Of a DNA stretch of 64,000 bases, positions 49,023 through 59,322 are shown one piece after another. The notes beneath the pieces were generated by a model, which saw nothing but the letters and a program-made list of their open reading frames with translations, had not been told where the DNA came from and did no database searches. How positions within the stretch are numbered: the first letter of the stretch is position 1; every line of letters starts with the position of its first letter. Source of the DNA: Pseudomonas asuensis (GTDB taxonomy: Bacteria; Pseudomonadota; Gammaproteobacteria; Pseudomonadales; Pseudomonadaceae). Both the position numbers and the translations under genes were made by a program. The DNA lies in NCBI RefSeq assembly GCF_014646755.1, contig NZ_BMNW01000012.1, positions 45,105 to 109,104 on the forward strand. The letters run 5' to 3'.

Positions 49023-49600
49023 TCAACTTCCTCTGCGAACTTGCCACGCAGCTTATCTAGTGCCCGCTTATAACGCATCTTGGTAGCACTGAGCCCCATA
49101 TGCATGATGTCTGCAATTTCCTGGAACTCGAGCTCCGCCACAAAGCGTAACACCAGAATCTCACGATCAATTTGGTTCACATGGGCCAGCCAGCGATCCA
49201 AACCACCCCGCTCTTCTAACCCTGGTGCCTTTTCATCCGAGGCCTCTTCAATCGGCTCCAGACTCAGGGCATCTACCAGACGACGTTTACGCCGCTCCTT
49301 CCGGTACTGGGTTATGCACTCATTGTACGTAATGCTATAGAGCCAGGTCTTAAACTTTGACTTACCCTCAAAGTTTTTAAGTCCATACAGCACCTTTAGC
49401 ATGACCTCCTGACAGACATCATCTGCATCACGGTCGTTCCCCAGATAACGCGCACATACGTTGAACAGCGTGCGCTGGTAGCGCCGCATTAGCTCTTCGT
49501 AAGCACGCGTCACATGAAACAACTCAGTATGTGCACGCTGCACCAGCTCTTCATCGGTGAGCTGGCGGGGGTCATAGGCTGTAGACAAGGTTTCGTTCAA
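49016..49600 (-). CDS. sigX: ECF sigma factor SigX
   Basis: Extracytoplasmic-function sigma factor that in P. aeruginosa controls membrane composition, oprF and the cmaX-crfX-cmpX operon. Sigma-2 region with NVCARYLGNDRDADDVCQEV and KTWLYSITYNE, sigma-4 region with LEFQEIADIMHMGLSATKMRYKRA. The start is uncertain: TTG at 49600 gives 194 residues, close to the 196 of P. aeruginosa SigX and beginning with the matching TLSTAYDPRQL. In-frame GTG at 49651 would add 17 residues without a ribosome site. No anti-sigma gene is present, as in other pseudomonads. Confidence 0.95.
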   Translation of the reverse strand: MNETLSTAYDPRQLTDEELVQRAHTELFHVTRAYEELMRRYQRTLFNVCARYLGNDRDADDVCQEVMLKVLYGLKNFEGKSKFKTWLYSITYNECITQYRKERRKRRLVDALSLEPIEEASDEKAPGLEERGGLDRWLAHVNQIDREILVLRFVAELEFQEIADIMHMGLSATKMRYKRALDKLRGKFAEEVEG

Positions 49601-49679
49601 AGCGGACGGTGCCGGACTGCCGTTCAATGGGCGGCATGATATCCATCTCACAGCTCGCTGTCGGCAACTTTTTCACTTG

Positions 49680-50504
49680 TTAGCGAGCCTTTACACGCTG
49701 ATCGAGAAGGCGTTTGTTCGAAATCGATATTAGCTCATCATCCGCTGTAAGCAGCAGTGTTTTCACCGTGCCTATCTCTTCAATAACCCCTTCAACCTCA
49801 TCGACCTGTACGACTTGACCCACTTCGAAAATTTCTCGTACATAGATTCCAGCCAAAATCTGGCCGACTAGATCACGACTACCCAAACCCAATGCCAATG
49901 CAGCTGCAAGGCCAAGCGACCCCAGCACAATAGCAATGACGGTATTGAGCAGCTCGGTCTTTATTTCAAGTTGTCCGATAGCTACAGAGATACTGATAAT
50001 AATGACCAGCGCCTGAGCGACCCGCCCAAGACCGGCAGAATAGTCAAGCCCGACACCCTCGGCAGCGCCATGGACGATGCCGTTGACTAACTGCGCCAGC
50101 AGTACACCTATGACCAGAACCAGAGCGGCACCAAAGACCTTAGGTAAATACAAGGCCATGACATCAAGCGTAGACGAAACACGCTGAAGACCAAGCGACT
50201 CTGCAGCAGACACCAGAAACACCAGCAGAATGAACCAGTAGACGATACGCCCAATAAGCGTACTAACGGGTACCTTGATGCCTACCCGGGCAAGCATCTT
50301 GGTCAGCCCGGTCCCGGTCATCAGCCTGTCCAGACCCAATTTCGCTAACAGCTTGGAAAGAAGATGATCAAGCAGTTTCGCAAAAAAGAACCCTAGGATG
50401 ACAACCAGCAAAGCACCCAGAAGGTTGGGAATGAAGCCCGCCACCTTGCTCCATAATGTCGTCATCGCTGACAGCAGGCTTTGCGTCCAGATATCAAATT
50501 CCAT
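49680..50504 (-). CDS. cmpX: MscS-related mechanosensitive channel family protein CmpX
   Basis: 274-residue inner-membrane protein. Three to four N-terminal helices precede a paired conserved transmembrane unit, then an MscS-like beta domain near GSRDLVGQILAGIYVREIFEVGQ. CmpX belongs to the SigX regulon in P. aeruginosa, where its loss changes membrane stress responses. Two bases separate it from crfX, so the pair is coupled. Confidence 0.93.
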   Translation of the reverse strand: MEFDIWTQSLLSAMTTLWSKVAGFIPNLLGALLVVILGFFFAKLLDHLLSKLLAKLGLDRLMTGTGLTKMLARVGIKVPVSTLIGRIVYWFILLVFLVSAAESLGLQRVSSTLDVMALYLPKVFGAALVLVIGVLLAQLVNGIVHGAAEGVGLDYSAGLGRVAQALVIIISISVAIGQLEIKTELLNTVIAIVLGSLGLAAALALGLGSRDLVGQILAGIYVREIFEVGQVVQVDEVEGVIEEIGTVKTLLLTADDELISISNKRLLDQRVKAR

Positions 50505-50506
50505 GA

Positions 50507-50755
50507 TTACTCGGCTTGTTTGGAAGAAGAACGAGCTCTACGAGAAGAGCCACACACAGGCTTAACATGTCCTGAGCCATTATTGATGGCCATCAGGACA
50601 GCCGATCCCCAGCGCCCCATCAACCCGAACAGATCGCCTGCGCCCACCTGCCGGTTGGCGGTCTTTAGGACGCGGTCCAGTCTGTCGTACTCAGTCGGAG
50701 CCTCGGCTCTGGACCTCAGCATATCTTTTAATGATTCTTCGAAAGGATCAGGCAT
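50507..50755 (-). CDS. crfX: CrfX, small protein of the cmaX-crfX-cmpX operon
   Basis: 82 residues, unknown function. Acidic and basic residues alternate (PFEESLKDMLRSRAEAP at the start) and the tail is basic and Ser-rich (SSRRARSSSKQAE). No signal peptide. Assigned by its place between cmaX and cmpX, as PA1774 (recalled). Lies two bases before cmpX. Confidence 0.85.
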   Translation of the reverse strand: MPDPFEESLKDMLRSRAEAPTEYDRLDRVLKTANRQVGAGDLFGLMGRWGSAVLMAINNGSGHVKPVCGSSRRARSSSKQAE

Positions 50756-50810
50756 AGCGCACCTCTCACCACTTTCATGCTAGACGGCTGTCCAAAACAG
50801 CAAGTCACAC

Positions 50811-51812
50811 TTACAACCATCGCAGCCGCCGGAAGAGCCACCACTGAAACAGCGCAATCAATAGAATGCCGGCACATGCCACAACAAACCCCAGAGAAAA
50901 GTCCGACCCAGGAATTCCCCCCACATTCATACCTAGCAAACCTGTCACGAAGCTCATAGGTAGAAAGAAACCGGTAATGATGGCAAGCAAATACATGGTG
51001 CGATTAGTCCGCTCAGCCACACTGCGCTGCTCCACTTCCTGCAAGAAACTTACTCGCTCACGCATAAGCTCAAGCTCCTCCAGGTTTCGAGTCAAACTAT
51101 TGTGAAGCTCACTCCAGTACTCTGCATCACCCTCAGCTACCAGCCAGGCTGGCTTCTGACGTAACAGATCAGAATAAATTTCACGTTGTGGAGCCAGATA
51201 GCGCTTGAGACTGGCGACGCGCCTGCGTAAACCTAGAATCAAATTATGCTCAGGCAAGTCCGTTTCGTCTGCCTCTACTCGCTCCTCTATCTCATCGAGC
51301 TGTTCAGCAAGCTCAACAACCAGCGTATCAACGCGACTCGTCATGTAGGTCGCGAGCTGAAGAATGAGCGCTCGGGCGTTTTCAGCGCCCACACCTGCTT
51401 CAAGATCCTCCTGAATTTCTGCGGCGGCCTTGAGAGGCCTTAACCGTATGGAAAAGACACGCTGGGCCTCGACATAAACACGCAGCGACACCATATCCTC
51501 AGGCACAGCATTGGGATTTAGATTTACACCACGCAGAAAAAGAAGAAGGCTCTCGCTACTTAAAGGAACAATGCGAGGACGGGTTGCCTCCTCCAATAAA
51601 AGGTCACAGGCAAACTCATTCAAACCGCTGGACTGACGAAGCCACTGCTGCGCCTCAGGTACGCCTCTGTCCCAATGCAGCCACAGGGTCTCCTCGGGCT
51701 GGAGATCAAGAATATCCAGCTCGTTGCGCTGAATACGGCGGGCGCCACCTCGTCCATTTAACACATAGCCATATACGAGACCGCGTTCGTTACCACTTTC
51801 GTAATCCTGCAT
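50811..51812 (-). CDS. cmaX: CorA/ZntB-family divalent cation transporter CmaX
   Basis: 333 residues: a long cytoplasmic domain with a coiled coil (about 150-265) and two C-terminal helices with the selectivity motif GMN (LLGMNVGGIPGSD) between them. Pentameric Mg or Zn channel by family. First gene of the SigX-linked block cmaX-crfX-cmpX-sigX-oprF. Only 19 bases separate it from rraA upstream, so read-through from there is possible. Confidence 0.93.
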   Translation of the reverse strand: MQDYESGNERGLVYGYVLNGRGGARRIQRNELDILDLQPEETLWLHWDRGVPEAQQWLRQSSGLNEFACDLLLEEATRPRIVPLSSESLLLFLRGVNLNPNAVPEDMVSLRVYVEAQRVFSIRLRPLKAAAEIQEDLEAGVGAENARALILQLATYMTSRVDTLVVELAEQLDEIEERVEADETDLPEHNLILGLRRRVASLKRYLAPQREIYSDLLRQKPAWLVAEGDAEYWSELHNSLTRNLEELELMRERVSFLQEVEQRSVAERTNRTMYLLAIITGFFLPMSFVTGLLGMNVGGIPGSDFSLGFVVACAGILLIALFQWWLFRRLRWL

Positions 51813-51831
51813 TACAGACTCTCGTTACCCT

Positions 51832-52323
51832 TTATTCGCCCGGCATCTCCAGCCGCTTTGACGAGACAACAATGCCGTTATTGTCAGCGTATAGGTAATG
51901 CCCCACCTCAAAGGTCACCCCTCCAAAGGCAAGAGGAACATCACGCTGACCTACCCCGTGCTTCTCAGATTTTTTAGGATACGAAGCCAATGCTTGAATA
52001 CCCAAACCCGTCTCAGCCAACACATCCACATCCCGGACACACCCATAGATCACAATACCGGCCCAGCCATTGGCTGCAGCCTTCTCAGCCAGCATATCGC
52101 CCAATAGCGCACAGCGCATGGAGCCGCCGCCATCTACTACCAGGACCTTTCCGGTGCCGTCTTCTTCTACTCTCTCTTTTACGAGCGAATTATCTTCAAA
52201 GCACTTAATCGTGACAATTTGACCACCAAACGAATCGTAGCTACCAAAGTTACTAAAGAGCGGCTCTACGACCTGAACCAGGTCAGGATAAGCATCACAG
52301 AGGTCAGGCGTTATGTAGCGCAT
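51832..52323 (-). CDS. rraA: RraA family regulator of RNase E
   Basis: 163 residues. In E. coli RraA trimers bind and inhibit RNase E; many homologues also act as 4-hydroxy-4-methyl-2-oxoglutarate aldolases, and the HMG-aldolase pocket residues GCVRDVD are present here. ATG at 52323 has GAGGG seven bases upstream; a 21-codon extension has no family sequence. Neighbours match PA1772 (recalled). Confidence 0.93.
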   Translation of the reverse strand: MRYITPDLCDAYPDLVQVVEPLFSNFGSYDSFGGQIVTIKCFEDNSLVKERVEEDGTGKVLVVDGGGSMRCALLGDMLAEKAAANGWAGIVIYGCVRDVDVLAETGLGIQALASYPKKSEKHGVGQRDVPLAFGGVTFEVGHYLYADNNGIVVSSKRLEMPGE

Positions 52324-52342
52324 GAAGGAGCCCTCAAGAATA

Positions 52343-52642
52343 TTAAACGTCAACACCGATACGATCTTGCTCATACGCAGGATCAAGCAGCCTCAACCCG
52401 GTGCAATGAGCGTTAACCGCTCTACCTGTATGCAAGTCGAACTCAAAACCATGCTTCGGGCATCGCACTAAGTCTGGCGTTATGGCGCCTTGAAAAAGCG
52501 ATGCACCCTGATGAGGACACCTATCTTCAAACAGGATGTGTTTGCCATGAGCAACAACGAGTACGACGGGCACTCCCCTGACAAGGAAACGCTGTCGATA
52601 CCCCTCTTCAAGATTTAACAACCTTTCAAGCGGAACGAACAT
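52343..52642 (-). CDS. Rieske [2Fe-2S] ferredoxin
   Basis: 99-residue stand-alone Rieske protein, probably an electron carrier. Cluster ligands CPHQG (Cys-X-His) and CPKHGFEF (Cys-X2-His) are complete; the second motif is followed by DLHTGRAV as in NirD/naphthalene-dioxygenase ferredoxins. No oxygenase or reductase gene is next to it, so its partner is unknown. ATG 52642 has GGGAG five bases upstream and is preferred to one six codons earlier. Lies 19 bases before rraA. Confidence 0.87.
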   Translation of the reverse strand: MFVPLERLLNLEEGYRQRFLVRGVPVVLVVAHGKHILFEDRCPHQGASLFQGAITPDLVRCPKHGFEFDLHTGRAVNAHCTGLRLLDPAYEQDRIGVDV

Positions 52643-52699
52643 AAGCTCTCCCAACACCATAACCCGCTACGTATCGGGCCTTGAGTGAGGCCAGGACGA

Positions 52700-53668
52700 T
52701 TATTCAATCAGCTCGATACTAGGTGCAACGTCCTGCCCCTGGGAAGTGTTTTCAATAGCCTTCAGCCACTGCGTAATCAGTCCGCTAAAATGTTGATGAG
52801 CCTCTCGAGCCATAAAGGGAGATCCATAGCTCATGACGGCTTCGCGAGAAAGGGCATGACCTAATGATATGAACTCCTTTTGCTGGGCCCCGAAACGGTT
52901 AAATAATGCTTGGCATGCCTCAGCATTCACCTGGGGATCATTGGTGGCTGCCAGGCTAAGCACAGGCATGGAAAGCGAAGATAGTCGTGATAATAAATGC
53001 TCTCGCTCAGAACGATCTTTACCAAATATCCGCTCCTCCTGAAGCCCCTTTAATAAAGCCTTTGGCTCATCTTCAGGACCGACGCCTACTCCGCAGCCGG
53101 AGATAATCGCGCGCATCTTCTCGCGCCATGACAGAAGACTCCAAAGCCGATCAGAGGCCGCCACCCCCAACAATCCCAATGACCTGACTGAGCGCTCAGT
53201 TAACCATTCGTTTAGCAACCCTAAAATGACAGCAAGTCCGCCCTGGCCATGCCCTATCCAATGACTGGCCAGCCCAGACTGCTCTTCTACAAAAGCAGCA
53301 ATCGCCGGGAGATCATGGTGTGCATAATCAGACAGTTGATTATTCCTGTACTCAAGATTGCGCGGTGAGCAACCATGGCCGCGCATCTCGGCAATCCAGA
53401 CATCGAACCCGGCATCAACAAGTTCAATGCCCAGCCCGGATCCTCTTGGGGCATACCAAGTAAAACGGTTACCAAAGGCACCATGAACAAGAATGACGGG
53501 AGGCCTGTAAGGAGTCTGCTGATGCAGCCGCCCTAGACGCGTTAGAGACAGCTCAACACTATGGTCAGGACTGTTATTGGGTTTGAGAAGATAGACGTCT
53601 TCGATTAAGTCCCCGTAAAGCTCGGCGCGCACGAGCGCAACAGGGAAAAGCTGACTACTGCTTTGCAT
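52700..53668 (-). CDS. alpha/beta-fold hydrolase with altered nucleophile elbow (PA1771-like)
   Basis: 322 residues with an alpha/beta-hydrolase plan: VILVHGAFGNRF (oxyanion loop), VWIAEMRGHGCS (strand 5 region), then WIGHGQGGLAVIL where the Ser of the Gly-His-Ser-X-Gly elbow is replaced by Gly. The acid candidate is in AATNDPQVN and the His in SLGHALSRE. Without a serine it should not be a normal esterase; it may be a binding protein or use another nucleophile. Position next to ppsA matches PA1771, a predicted esterase/lipase (recalled). Confidence 0.82.
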   Translation of the reverse strand: MQSSSQLFPVALVRAELYGDLIEDVYLLKPNNSPDHSVELSLTRLGRLHQQTPYRPPVILVHGAFGNRFTWYAPRGSGLGIELVDAGFDVWIAEMRGHGCSPRNLEYRNNQLSDYAHHDLPAIAAFVEEQSGLASHWIGHGQGGLAVILGLLNEWLTERSVRSLGLLGVAASDRLWSLLSWREKMRAIISGCGVGVGPEDEPKALLKGLQEERIFGKDRSEREHLLSRLSSLSMPVLSLAATNDPQVNAEACQALFNRFGAQQKEFISLGHALSREAVMSYGSPFMAREAHQHFSGLITQWLKAIENTSQGQDVAPSIELIE

Positions 53669-53681
53669 GATTACCGTTACA

Positions 53682-53706
53682 TAAAAAGGCGGGGTTGCCC
53701 CCGCCT
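53682..53706 (-). terminator. terminator of ppsA
   Basis: On the minus strand AGGCGGGG-GCAA-CCCCGCCT followed by five T; 18 bases after the ppsA stop. Confidence 0.9.
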
Positions 53707-53723
53707 GTGAATGACGCGCTATT

Positions 53724-56093
53724 TTAAGCCTGTCCCTCTGCCAAGAAGAACCATGTATCGAGCACCGAGTCTGGATTGAGCGACACGCTTTCGATTCCCT
53801 GCTCCATTAACCACCTGGCGAGGTCTGGGTGATCAGAGGGGCCTTGACCGCAAATACCAATGTATTTACCCGCCCTGTTACAGGCTGCAATGGCCTGAGC
53901 CAAGAGCTTTTTGACCGCCGGATTACGCTCATCGAAAAGATGAGCAATGATGCCAGAGTCACGATCTAGCCCCAGCGTCAATTGAGTCATGTCATTGGAG
54001 CCAATGGAGAAGCCATCAAAGTACTCAAGGAACTCATCCGCCAAAATGGCATTCGAGGGCAGCTCGCACATCATAATGACGCGCAAACCGTTTTCACCCC
54101 GCTTAAGCCCATAAGCGCCCAACAGATCAATGACTTGAGCGGCTTCTTCGAGGGTACGAACGAAAGGAACCATGAGCTCGACGTTGGTCAGCCCCATCTC
54201 GTTGCGCACTTTTTTCATGGCGCGGCATTCAAGCTCGAAGCAATCCCGGAAAGACTCGCTGATATAACGAGAAGCACCGCGGAACCCCAGCATCGGGTTT
54301 TCTTCTTCAGGCTCGTAGAGCTTGCCACCAATCAGGTTGGCGTACTCGTTGGATTTGAAGTCGGATAAGCGAACGATAACCTTCTTTGGCCAGAACGCTG
54401 CAGCCAGCGTACTAACGCCTTCGACCAACTTTTCGACATAGAACCCAACCGGGTCACTGTAGCCAGCCGTACGCTTGTCGACATTTTCCTTGATGTCGAG
54501 CGGCAGGCTGTCGTAATTGAGTAATGCCTTGGGATGCACACCAATCATGCGATTGATGATGAACTCAAGACGCGCCAATCCAACCCCGGCATTGGGCAGC
54601 TGCGCAAAGTCGAATGCACGATCAGGATTGCCAACATTCATCATGATCTTGAACGGCAGATCAGGCATAGCGTCTACCGAGCTCTGACGAATATCAAAGT
54701 CCAGCTCGCCTTCATAGATCAGGCCGGCATCACCTTCCGCACAGGAAACGGTTACGGTTTGTCCGTCACGAAGACGTTCTGTGGCATTGCCACATCCAAC
54801 CACAGCCGGAATACCTAGCTCACGAGCAATAATGGCAGCGTGGCAGGTCCGGCCGCCGCGGTTAGTCACGATAGCGCTGGCGCGCTTCATGACTGGCTCC
54901 CAGTCTGGGTCGGTCATATCGGAAACCAGCACATCACCAGGCATAACACGGTCCATTTCGGAGACGTCGCGAATAACCTTGACCGGACCGGCGCCGATAC
55001 GCTGTCCGATTGAACGACCTTCAACGATAACCTGACCTTTTTCCTTGAGTAGGTAGCGCTCCATAACGGTTGCACTGGCACGGCTTTTGACGGTTTCAGG
55101 GCGCGCCTGGACGATATAAAGCTTGCCATCGTCTCCATCTTTAGCCCATTCGATATCCATTGGGCGGCCGTAGTGCTTTTCAATGATAAGAGCCTGCTTG
55201 GCAAGCTCAGCTACCTCATCATCAGTAATACTGAAGCGGGCACGATCAGCAGCGTCAACATCAACGGTTTTGACAGAGCGCCCAGCCCTGGCCTCCTCGC
55301 CGTAGACCATTTTGATAGCCTTGCTACCAAGATTTCGACGAAGAATTGCAGGGCGCCCCGCTTCCAGCGTGGATTTATGCACATAGAATTCGTCAGGGTT
55401 GACCGCCCCTTGTACCACTGTCTCGCCCAGGCCATAAGCGCCGGTAATAAAGACCACATCCCGGAAACCCGACTCGGTATCAAGCGTAAACATAACGCCT
55501 GCCGCGCCTGTTTCAGAGCGGACCATGCGTTGCACCCCTGCCGACAACGCAACAAGCTTATGATCAAAGCCTTGGTGTACGCGGTAAGCAATGGCACGGT
55601 CATTGAAAAGCGAAGCGAACACTTCTTTGGTCGCCCGGATGACGTTATCTACACCACGTATATTCAGGAAGGTTTCCTGCTGGCCGGCAAAGGAAGCATC
55701 CGGCAAATCCTCTGCTGTAGCGGAAGACCGTACGGCAACAGCCAGATTGTCGTTTCCCGCTGACAGCTGTGCAAAGGCCGTTCGGATCTCAGCGTCCAGT
55801 CGAGTTGGAAATTCGGCATCCATGATCCATTGTCGGATTTCAGCACCCGTTTTAGCCAACGCGTTTACGTCGTCTACATTGAGCGCGTCCAAAGCAGCGT
55901 GGATACGGTCGTTCAGCCCACTTTGCTCGAGGAAATCCCGGTAAGCCTGTGCAGTTGTAGCAAAACCGCCAGGAACCGAAACACCTGCGCTCGCCAGGTT
56001 ACTGATCATCTCGCCAAGGGATGCGTTTTTGCCGCCCACGTGCTCAACATCGTGCACCCCGAGTTTATCCAGGGAAACTACGTACTCGTCCAA
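53724..56093 (-). CDS. ppsA: phosphoenolpyruvate synthase
   Basis: Makes PEP from pyruvate and ATP for gluconeogenesis. 789 residues: N-terminal ATP-grasp domain with [12 protein letters not shown], swivelling His domain with phospho-His in [15 protein letters not shown], and C-terminal PEP-binding TIM barrel with [18 protein letters not shown] at 56093 is chosen because GGAGAG stands six bases before it and the protein then starts [12 protein letters not shown] like other Pseudomonas PpsA. The in-frame GTG 17 codons upstream lacks a site. Divergent from its regulator ppsR. Confidence 0.96.
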   Translation of the reverse strand: MDEYVVSLDKLGVHDVEHVGGKNASLGEMISNLASAGVSVPGGFATTAQAYRDFLEQSGLNDRIHAALDALNVDDVNALAKTGAEIRQWIMDAEFPTRLDAEIRTAFAQLSAGNDNLAVAVRSSATAEDLPDASFAGQQETFLNIRGVDNVIRATKEVFASLFNDRAIAYRVHQGFDHKLVALSAGVQRMVRSETGAAGVMFTLDTESGFRDVVFITGAYGLGETVVQGAVNPDEFYVHKSTLEAGRPAILRRNLGSKAIKMVYGEEARAGRSVKTVDVDAADRARFSITDDEVAELAKQALIIEKHYGRPMDIEWAKDGDDGKLYIVQARPETVKSRASATVMERYLLKEKGQVIVEGRSIGQRIGAGPVKVIRDVSEMDRVMPGDVLVSDMTDPDWEPVMKRASAIVTNRGGRTCHAAIIARELGIPAVVGCGNATERLRDGQTVTVSCAEGDAGLIYEGELDFDIRQSSVDAMPDLPFKIMMNVGNPDRAFDFAQLPNAGVGLARLEFIINRMIGVHPKALLNYDSLPLDIKENVDKRTAGYSDPVGFYVEKLVEGVSTLAAAFWPKKVIVRLSDFKSNEYANLIGGKLYEPEEENPMLGFRGASRYISESFRDCFELECRAMKKVRNEMGLTNVELMVPFVRTLEEAAQVIDLLGAYGLKRGENGLRVIMMCELPSNAILADEFLEYFDGFSIGSNDMTQLTLGLDRDSGIIAHLFDERNPAVKKLLAQAIAACNRAGKYIGICGQGPSDHPDLARWLMEQGIESVSLNPDSVLDTWFFLAEGQA

Positions 56094-56300
56094 GGTGATC
56101 TCTCCATATTTGTATTTGTGGGAAAGCTCGTACGCAACTGGCACGTTTACATTAGGTCTTTACTCCAGAAACGGTAGAATTCGATTTATCTGCCTACTAA
56201 TAAGCTCCAGGCATTATTGAAAGGTTGTCGGTTTGCCGGCAGCCTTTACAGCACACCTTACGATAAGACCAAACACCACTGCCTCGGGAGTTTCACCCTG

Positions 56301-57119
56301 ATGAAACGAACCGCCTTCTTTATCTCTGACGGTACCGGCATTACAGCCGAAACCCTCGGTCAAAGCTTACTCGCTCAATTCGAGAACATCAGCTTTACAA
56401 AACTTACCCGGCCGTACATCGATACCGTTGAAAAAGCCCGGGCCATGGTACAGCAAATCAACTACGCCGCCGTTTCGGACGGCGCGCGACCCATTATTTT
56501 CGACACCATCGTCAATCGGGAAATACGTGCGATTCTCGACCAGTCGAATGGATTCATGATTGACATCTTTTCTACTTTTTTATCCCCGCTTGAGCAGGAG
56601 TTAGGTGCTGAATCGTCGTATTCGGTCGGTAAATCACACTCTATGATGCATAACGCTAATTACATGCAGCGTATCGAGGCCGTGAATTTTGCCCTGGAAA
56701 ACGACGATGGCGCGCGTACGCAACACTACGACAAGGCCGATTTGATTTTGGTCGGTGTTTCCAGGTGCGGCAAAACGCCCACCTGCCTTTACATGGCGCT
56801 CCAGTTTGGAATTCGGGCAGCCAACTACCCTTTAACGGAAGAAGACATGGAGCGCTTGCAGCTCCCTGCCTCTCTCAAGGCACATAAGAACAAGCTGTTC
56901 GGCCTAACGATTGATCCAGACCGCCTATCCGCAATTCGGCACGAGCGCCGTCCTAACAGCCGCTATGCCAGCTTTGCCCAATGCGAATTTGAAGTCAGGG
57001 AGGTGGAAAGCCTGTTTCGACGGGAAAATATTCCCTCTATCGACTCAACCCATTTTTCCGTTGAGGAAATAGCGGCCAAGATACTGGTAGAGAAAGGCGT
57101 CGAGCGTCGCCTGAAGTAA
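56301..57119 (+). CDS. ppsR: PEP synthase regulatory protein (kinase/pyrophosphorylase)
   Basis: 272-residue DUF299 enzyme that switches PpsA off by ADP-dependent phosphorylation of a Thr and on by phosphorolysis. Start [21 protein letters not shown]-loop-like [15 protein letters not shown]. The ATG at 56301 follows GGGAG; 28 in-frame upstream codons are not family sequence. Divergent from ppsA, the usual arrangement in Pseudomonas. Confidence 0.95.
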   Translation: MKRTAFFISDGTGITAETLGQSLLAQFENISFTKLTRPYIDTVEKARAMVQQINYAAVSDGARPIIFDTIVNREIRAILDQSNGFMIDIFSTFLSPLEQELGAESSYSVGKSHSMMHNANYMQRIEAVNFALENDDGARTQHYDKADLILVGVSRCGKTPTCLYMALQFGIRAANYPLTEEDMERLQLPASLKAHKNKLFGLTIDPDRLSAIRHERRPNSRYASFAQCEFEVREVESLFRRENIPSIDSTHFSVEEIAAKILVEKGVERRLK

Positions 57120-57195
57120 TTCAGCCCTGCACCTTTGCAGACCTTACTGGTTTAGAAAGGGGCCCATGTTAGAATGCGCCCTTTTGACTTACGCG

Positions 57196-57226
57196 ATGTG
57201 CCAGAAACCTGTAATGGGTGGCACAT
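57196..57226 (+). repeat. inverted repeat upstream of the retropepsin-like gene
   Basis: Perfect 8-bp arms ATGTGCCA (57196-57203) and TGGCACAT (57219-57226) around 15 bases, 22 bases before the gene at 57248. An operator or a leader hairpin; no regulator adjacent. Confidence 0.4.
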
Positions 57227-57247
57227 GCCTGGCCCTGCATTAGCTTG

Positions 57248-57769
57248 ATGAAATCTGTAATTTATCTACTGTTTAGCTTGCCCCTGCTATGGTGCACCTT
57301 GTGCTTTTCGGCAGAGAAGCGAATCTATGGCTTACACGAGCATGCGTATTTGCCAGAGTTGAATATACATCTCAAGGCAAAACTTGATACAGGTGCGGAG
57401 ACAGCTTCCCTGAGCGCACATCGTATCCACACGTTTACGCGTAACGGGGAGCAATGGGTACGCTTCTCCCTGGCCATTGATCAGGCACATGACCTTACGC
57501 TGGAGCGTCCGTTGCTACGCGTAAGCCACATTAAGCGTCGTCATGCAGACCATACACCGGGGGTCGAGCCCAAGATGCATACCAGTCGCCCTGTTATTCC
57601 AATGGTAATTTGCATGGGAAAGCAGAGGCATACGATTGAGGTCAATCTCACGGATCGTAGCCACTTCGATTATCCCCTGCTGATTGGCAGCAAGGCGCTC
57701 AGGCGCTATGACGCCCTGATCGACGTTTCCCGCTCTTATATAGCCGGTACTCCGGCATGCCCTATTTGA
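57248..57769 (+). CDS. RimB/DUF785-type retropepsin-like aspartic protease
   Basis: 173 residues with an N-terminal signal (MKSVIYLLFSLPLLWCTLCFS) that places it in the periplasm. The mature part opens the family fold with RIYGLHEHAYLPEL and has the aspartic-protease motif KLDTGAETASLSA (Asp in DTG); the second part keeps LIGSKALRRYDALIDVSRSY. DUF785 proteins, once called ATP-dependent zinc proteases, occur beside RimK-like ATP-grasp ligases and are thought to cut amino-acid tags. Here the membrane protein and ligase follow at 16 bases and one base. PA1768-like (recalled). Ribosome site is weak. Confidence 0.82.
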   Translation: MKSVIYLLFSLPLLWCTLCFSAEKRIYGLHEHAYLPELNIHLKAKLDTGAETASLSAHRIHTFTRNGEQWVRFSLAIDQAHDLTLERPLLRVSHIKRRHADHTPGVEPKMHTSRPVIPMVICMGKQRHTIEVNLTDRSHFDYPLLIGSKALRRYDALIDVSRSYIAGTPACPI

Positions 57770-57785
57770 AAGTCGAGTAACCTGC

Positions 57786-59321
57786 ATGCGCTCCATCAAC
57801 CTGCATCTAAAGATACTTATTGCCGTTCTGGTTCTACTCGGCGCGTCCATTACTGCTTACCAGATTTTTGGGCTGGGCATCCCGATCACGCAAGACGAAA
57901 CGGATGAGTTATGGAGTATCGATGCCAAGGTAACGTTTACTGCCACGCCTCATGTGCCGGTCAAGGTACAACTGTTCGTACCACCCTTGACGCAAGGCTA
58001 CGTCAGCCTTAATGAGAGCTTCGTCTCAAATAATTACGGCGTTAACGTCAGTCGCGTTGAAGGCAACCGTCAGCTGACCTGGTCCGCACGACGCGCTAAA
58101 GGTGACCAGACCCTGTACTACCGCCTGGTCATGACAAAACGGTTTGGAAGCGACAAGCCGCGCGAGGAAAAGGGGGCTATCACTCGCGACCCCATAGTGC
58201 TTCCCGAGGGCCCTGAGCGTCTGGCTGCCGAGGCTTTGGTGGCACCTATTCGCCAACACTCAGCCGACGTGGAAACGTTCATCAGCGAAGCCATCAGGCG
58301 CGTCAATAACGTTAACGACGACAACGTAAAGCTGCTACTCAATGGCGATACCAGCACCTCCAAGCGCGCGCAGATTGTTGACCTACTAGTTTCACTGGCA
58401 CGCGTTCCACTGGAAAAGGTTCACACCCTGCGCCTTGCTGCGCATATCCAGCAAAACCCGGAACTTTGGTTGCGCAGCTATAACGGCAAGGACTGGATTT
58501 ATTTCAATCCCGAAACAGGTGAGCGTGGACTGCCTTCCGATCGCATGATCTGGTGGAGTGGTGATGGCCAGCTACTGACCCTGGATGGCGGTCGCAAGGC
58601 TAACGTGACCTTCACATTGGACAGCAGCCAGATGAATGCTATTCGTCTGGCTCAACTGACGAATTCAAGTGTCGAGACGGCCTTCATGGACTACTCCTTG
58701 TACGGCCTGCCCCTTCAGACACAGCAGACCTACCAGACGATGATTATGATTCCGCTTGGCGTACTCGTGATTCTGGTGCTGCGAAATCTGATCGGCCTGC
58801 AAACACTTGGCACCTTTACCCCTGTACTGATTGCACTGGCTTTCCGCGAGACAGGCCTGCAATGGGGCATTGGGTTATTTACAGTAATCACTGCAATGGG
58901 CCTCTCACTGCGATCCTACCTTGAGCATCTGCGCCTGCAGATGCTGCCGCGCCTGTCCGTTGTGCTGACGTTCGTAGTCGTAATGATTGCAGCCATTAGC
59001 CTGTTCAGTCACAAACTAGGTCTGGAAAGCGGGCTTTCAGTTGCACTCTTCCCCATGGTGATTCTGACCATGACTATCGAACGACTCTCGATTACGTGGG
59101 AGGAGCGTGGCGCCAATCATGCTCTCAAGGTCGCCATTGGCACGCTGTTCGCCGGTTCGCTGGCTTATCTTCTAATGAAGATTCCACAATTGGTGTACTT
59201 TGTATTTACGTTCCCAGCCGTCTTGTTGATTCTCGTGGGCTTTATGCTGGCAATGGGCCGTTATCGCGGCTACCGCCTGACCGAGCTTGTTCGTTTCAAG
59301 GCTCTGCTGAAGGAAGACTGA
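57786..59321 (+). CDS. 7TM protein with inactive transglutaminase-like domain
   Basis: 511 residues. An N-terminal helix (about 8-28), a large periplasmic region (29-310) with a degenerate transglutaminase fold, then about seven helices (315-495). In the transglutaminase part the expected catalytic Cys, His and Asp positions read as LLVSLARVPLE, PELWLRSYNGKDW and YFNPETGE, so the triad is lost. Such proteins accompany RimK-like ligases and retropepsin-like proteases in proteobacteria. Role unknown; a periplasmic sensor or binding module is plausible. One base separates it from the ligase gene. PA1767-like (recalled). Confidence 0.83.
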   Translation: MRSINLHLKILIAVLVLLGASITAYQIFGLGIPITQDETDELWSIDAKVTFTATPHVPVKVQLFVPPLTQGYVSLNESFVSNNYGVNVSRVEGNRQLTWSARRAKGDQTLYYRLVMTKRFGSDKPREEKGAITRDPIVLPEGPERLAAEALVAPIRQHSADVETFISEAIRRVNNVNDDNVKLLLNGDTSTSKRAQIVDLLVSLARVPLEKVHTLRLAAHIQQNPELWLRSYNGKDWIYFNPETGERGLPSDRMIWWSGDGQLLTLDGGRKANVTFTLDSSQMNAIRLAQLTNSSVETAFMDYSLYGLPLQTQQTYQTMIMIPLGVLVILVLRNLIGLQTLGTFTPVLIALAFRETGLQWGIGLFTVITAMGLSLRSYLEHLRLQMLPRLSVVLTFVVVMIAAISLFSHKLGLESGLSVALFPMVILTMTIERLSITWEERGANHALKVAIGTLFAGSLAYLLMKIPQLVYFVFTFPAVLLILVGFMLAMGRYRGYRLTELVRFKALLKED

Positions 59322-59322
59322 C

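Noticed and set aside
57219..57234. Sigma-54-like TGGCAC-N5-TGGC before the retropepsin-like gene
   Set aside because: GG and GC are correctly spaced, but the -12 motif has a mismatch and transcription would start about three bases before the ATG.
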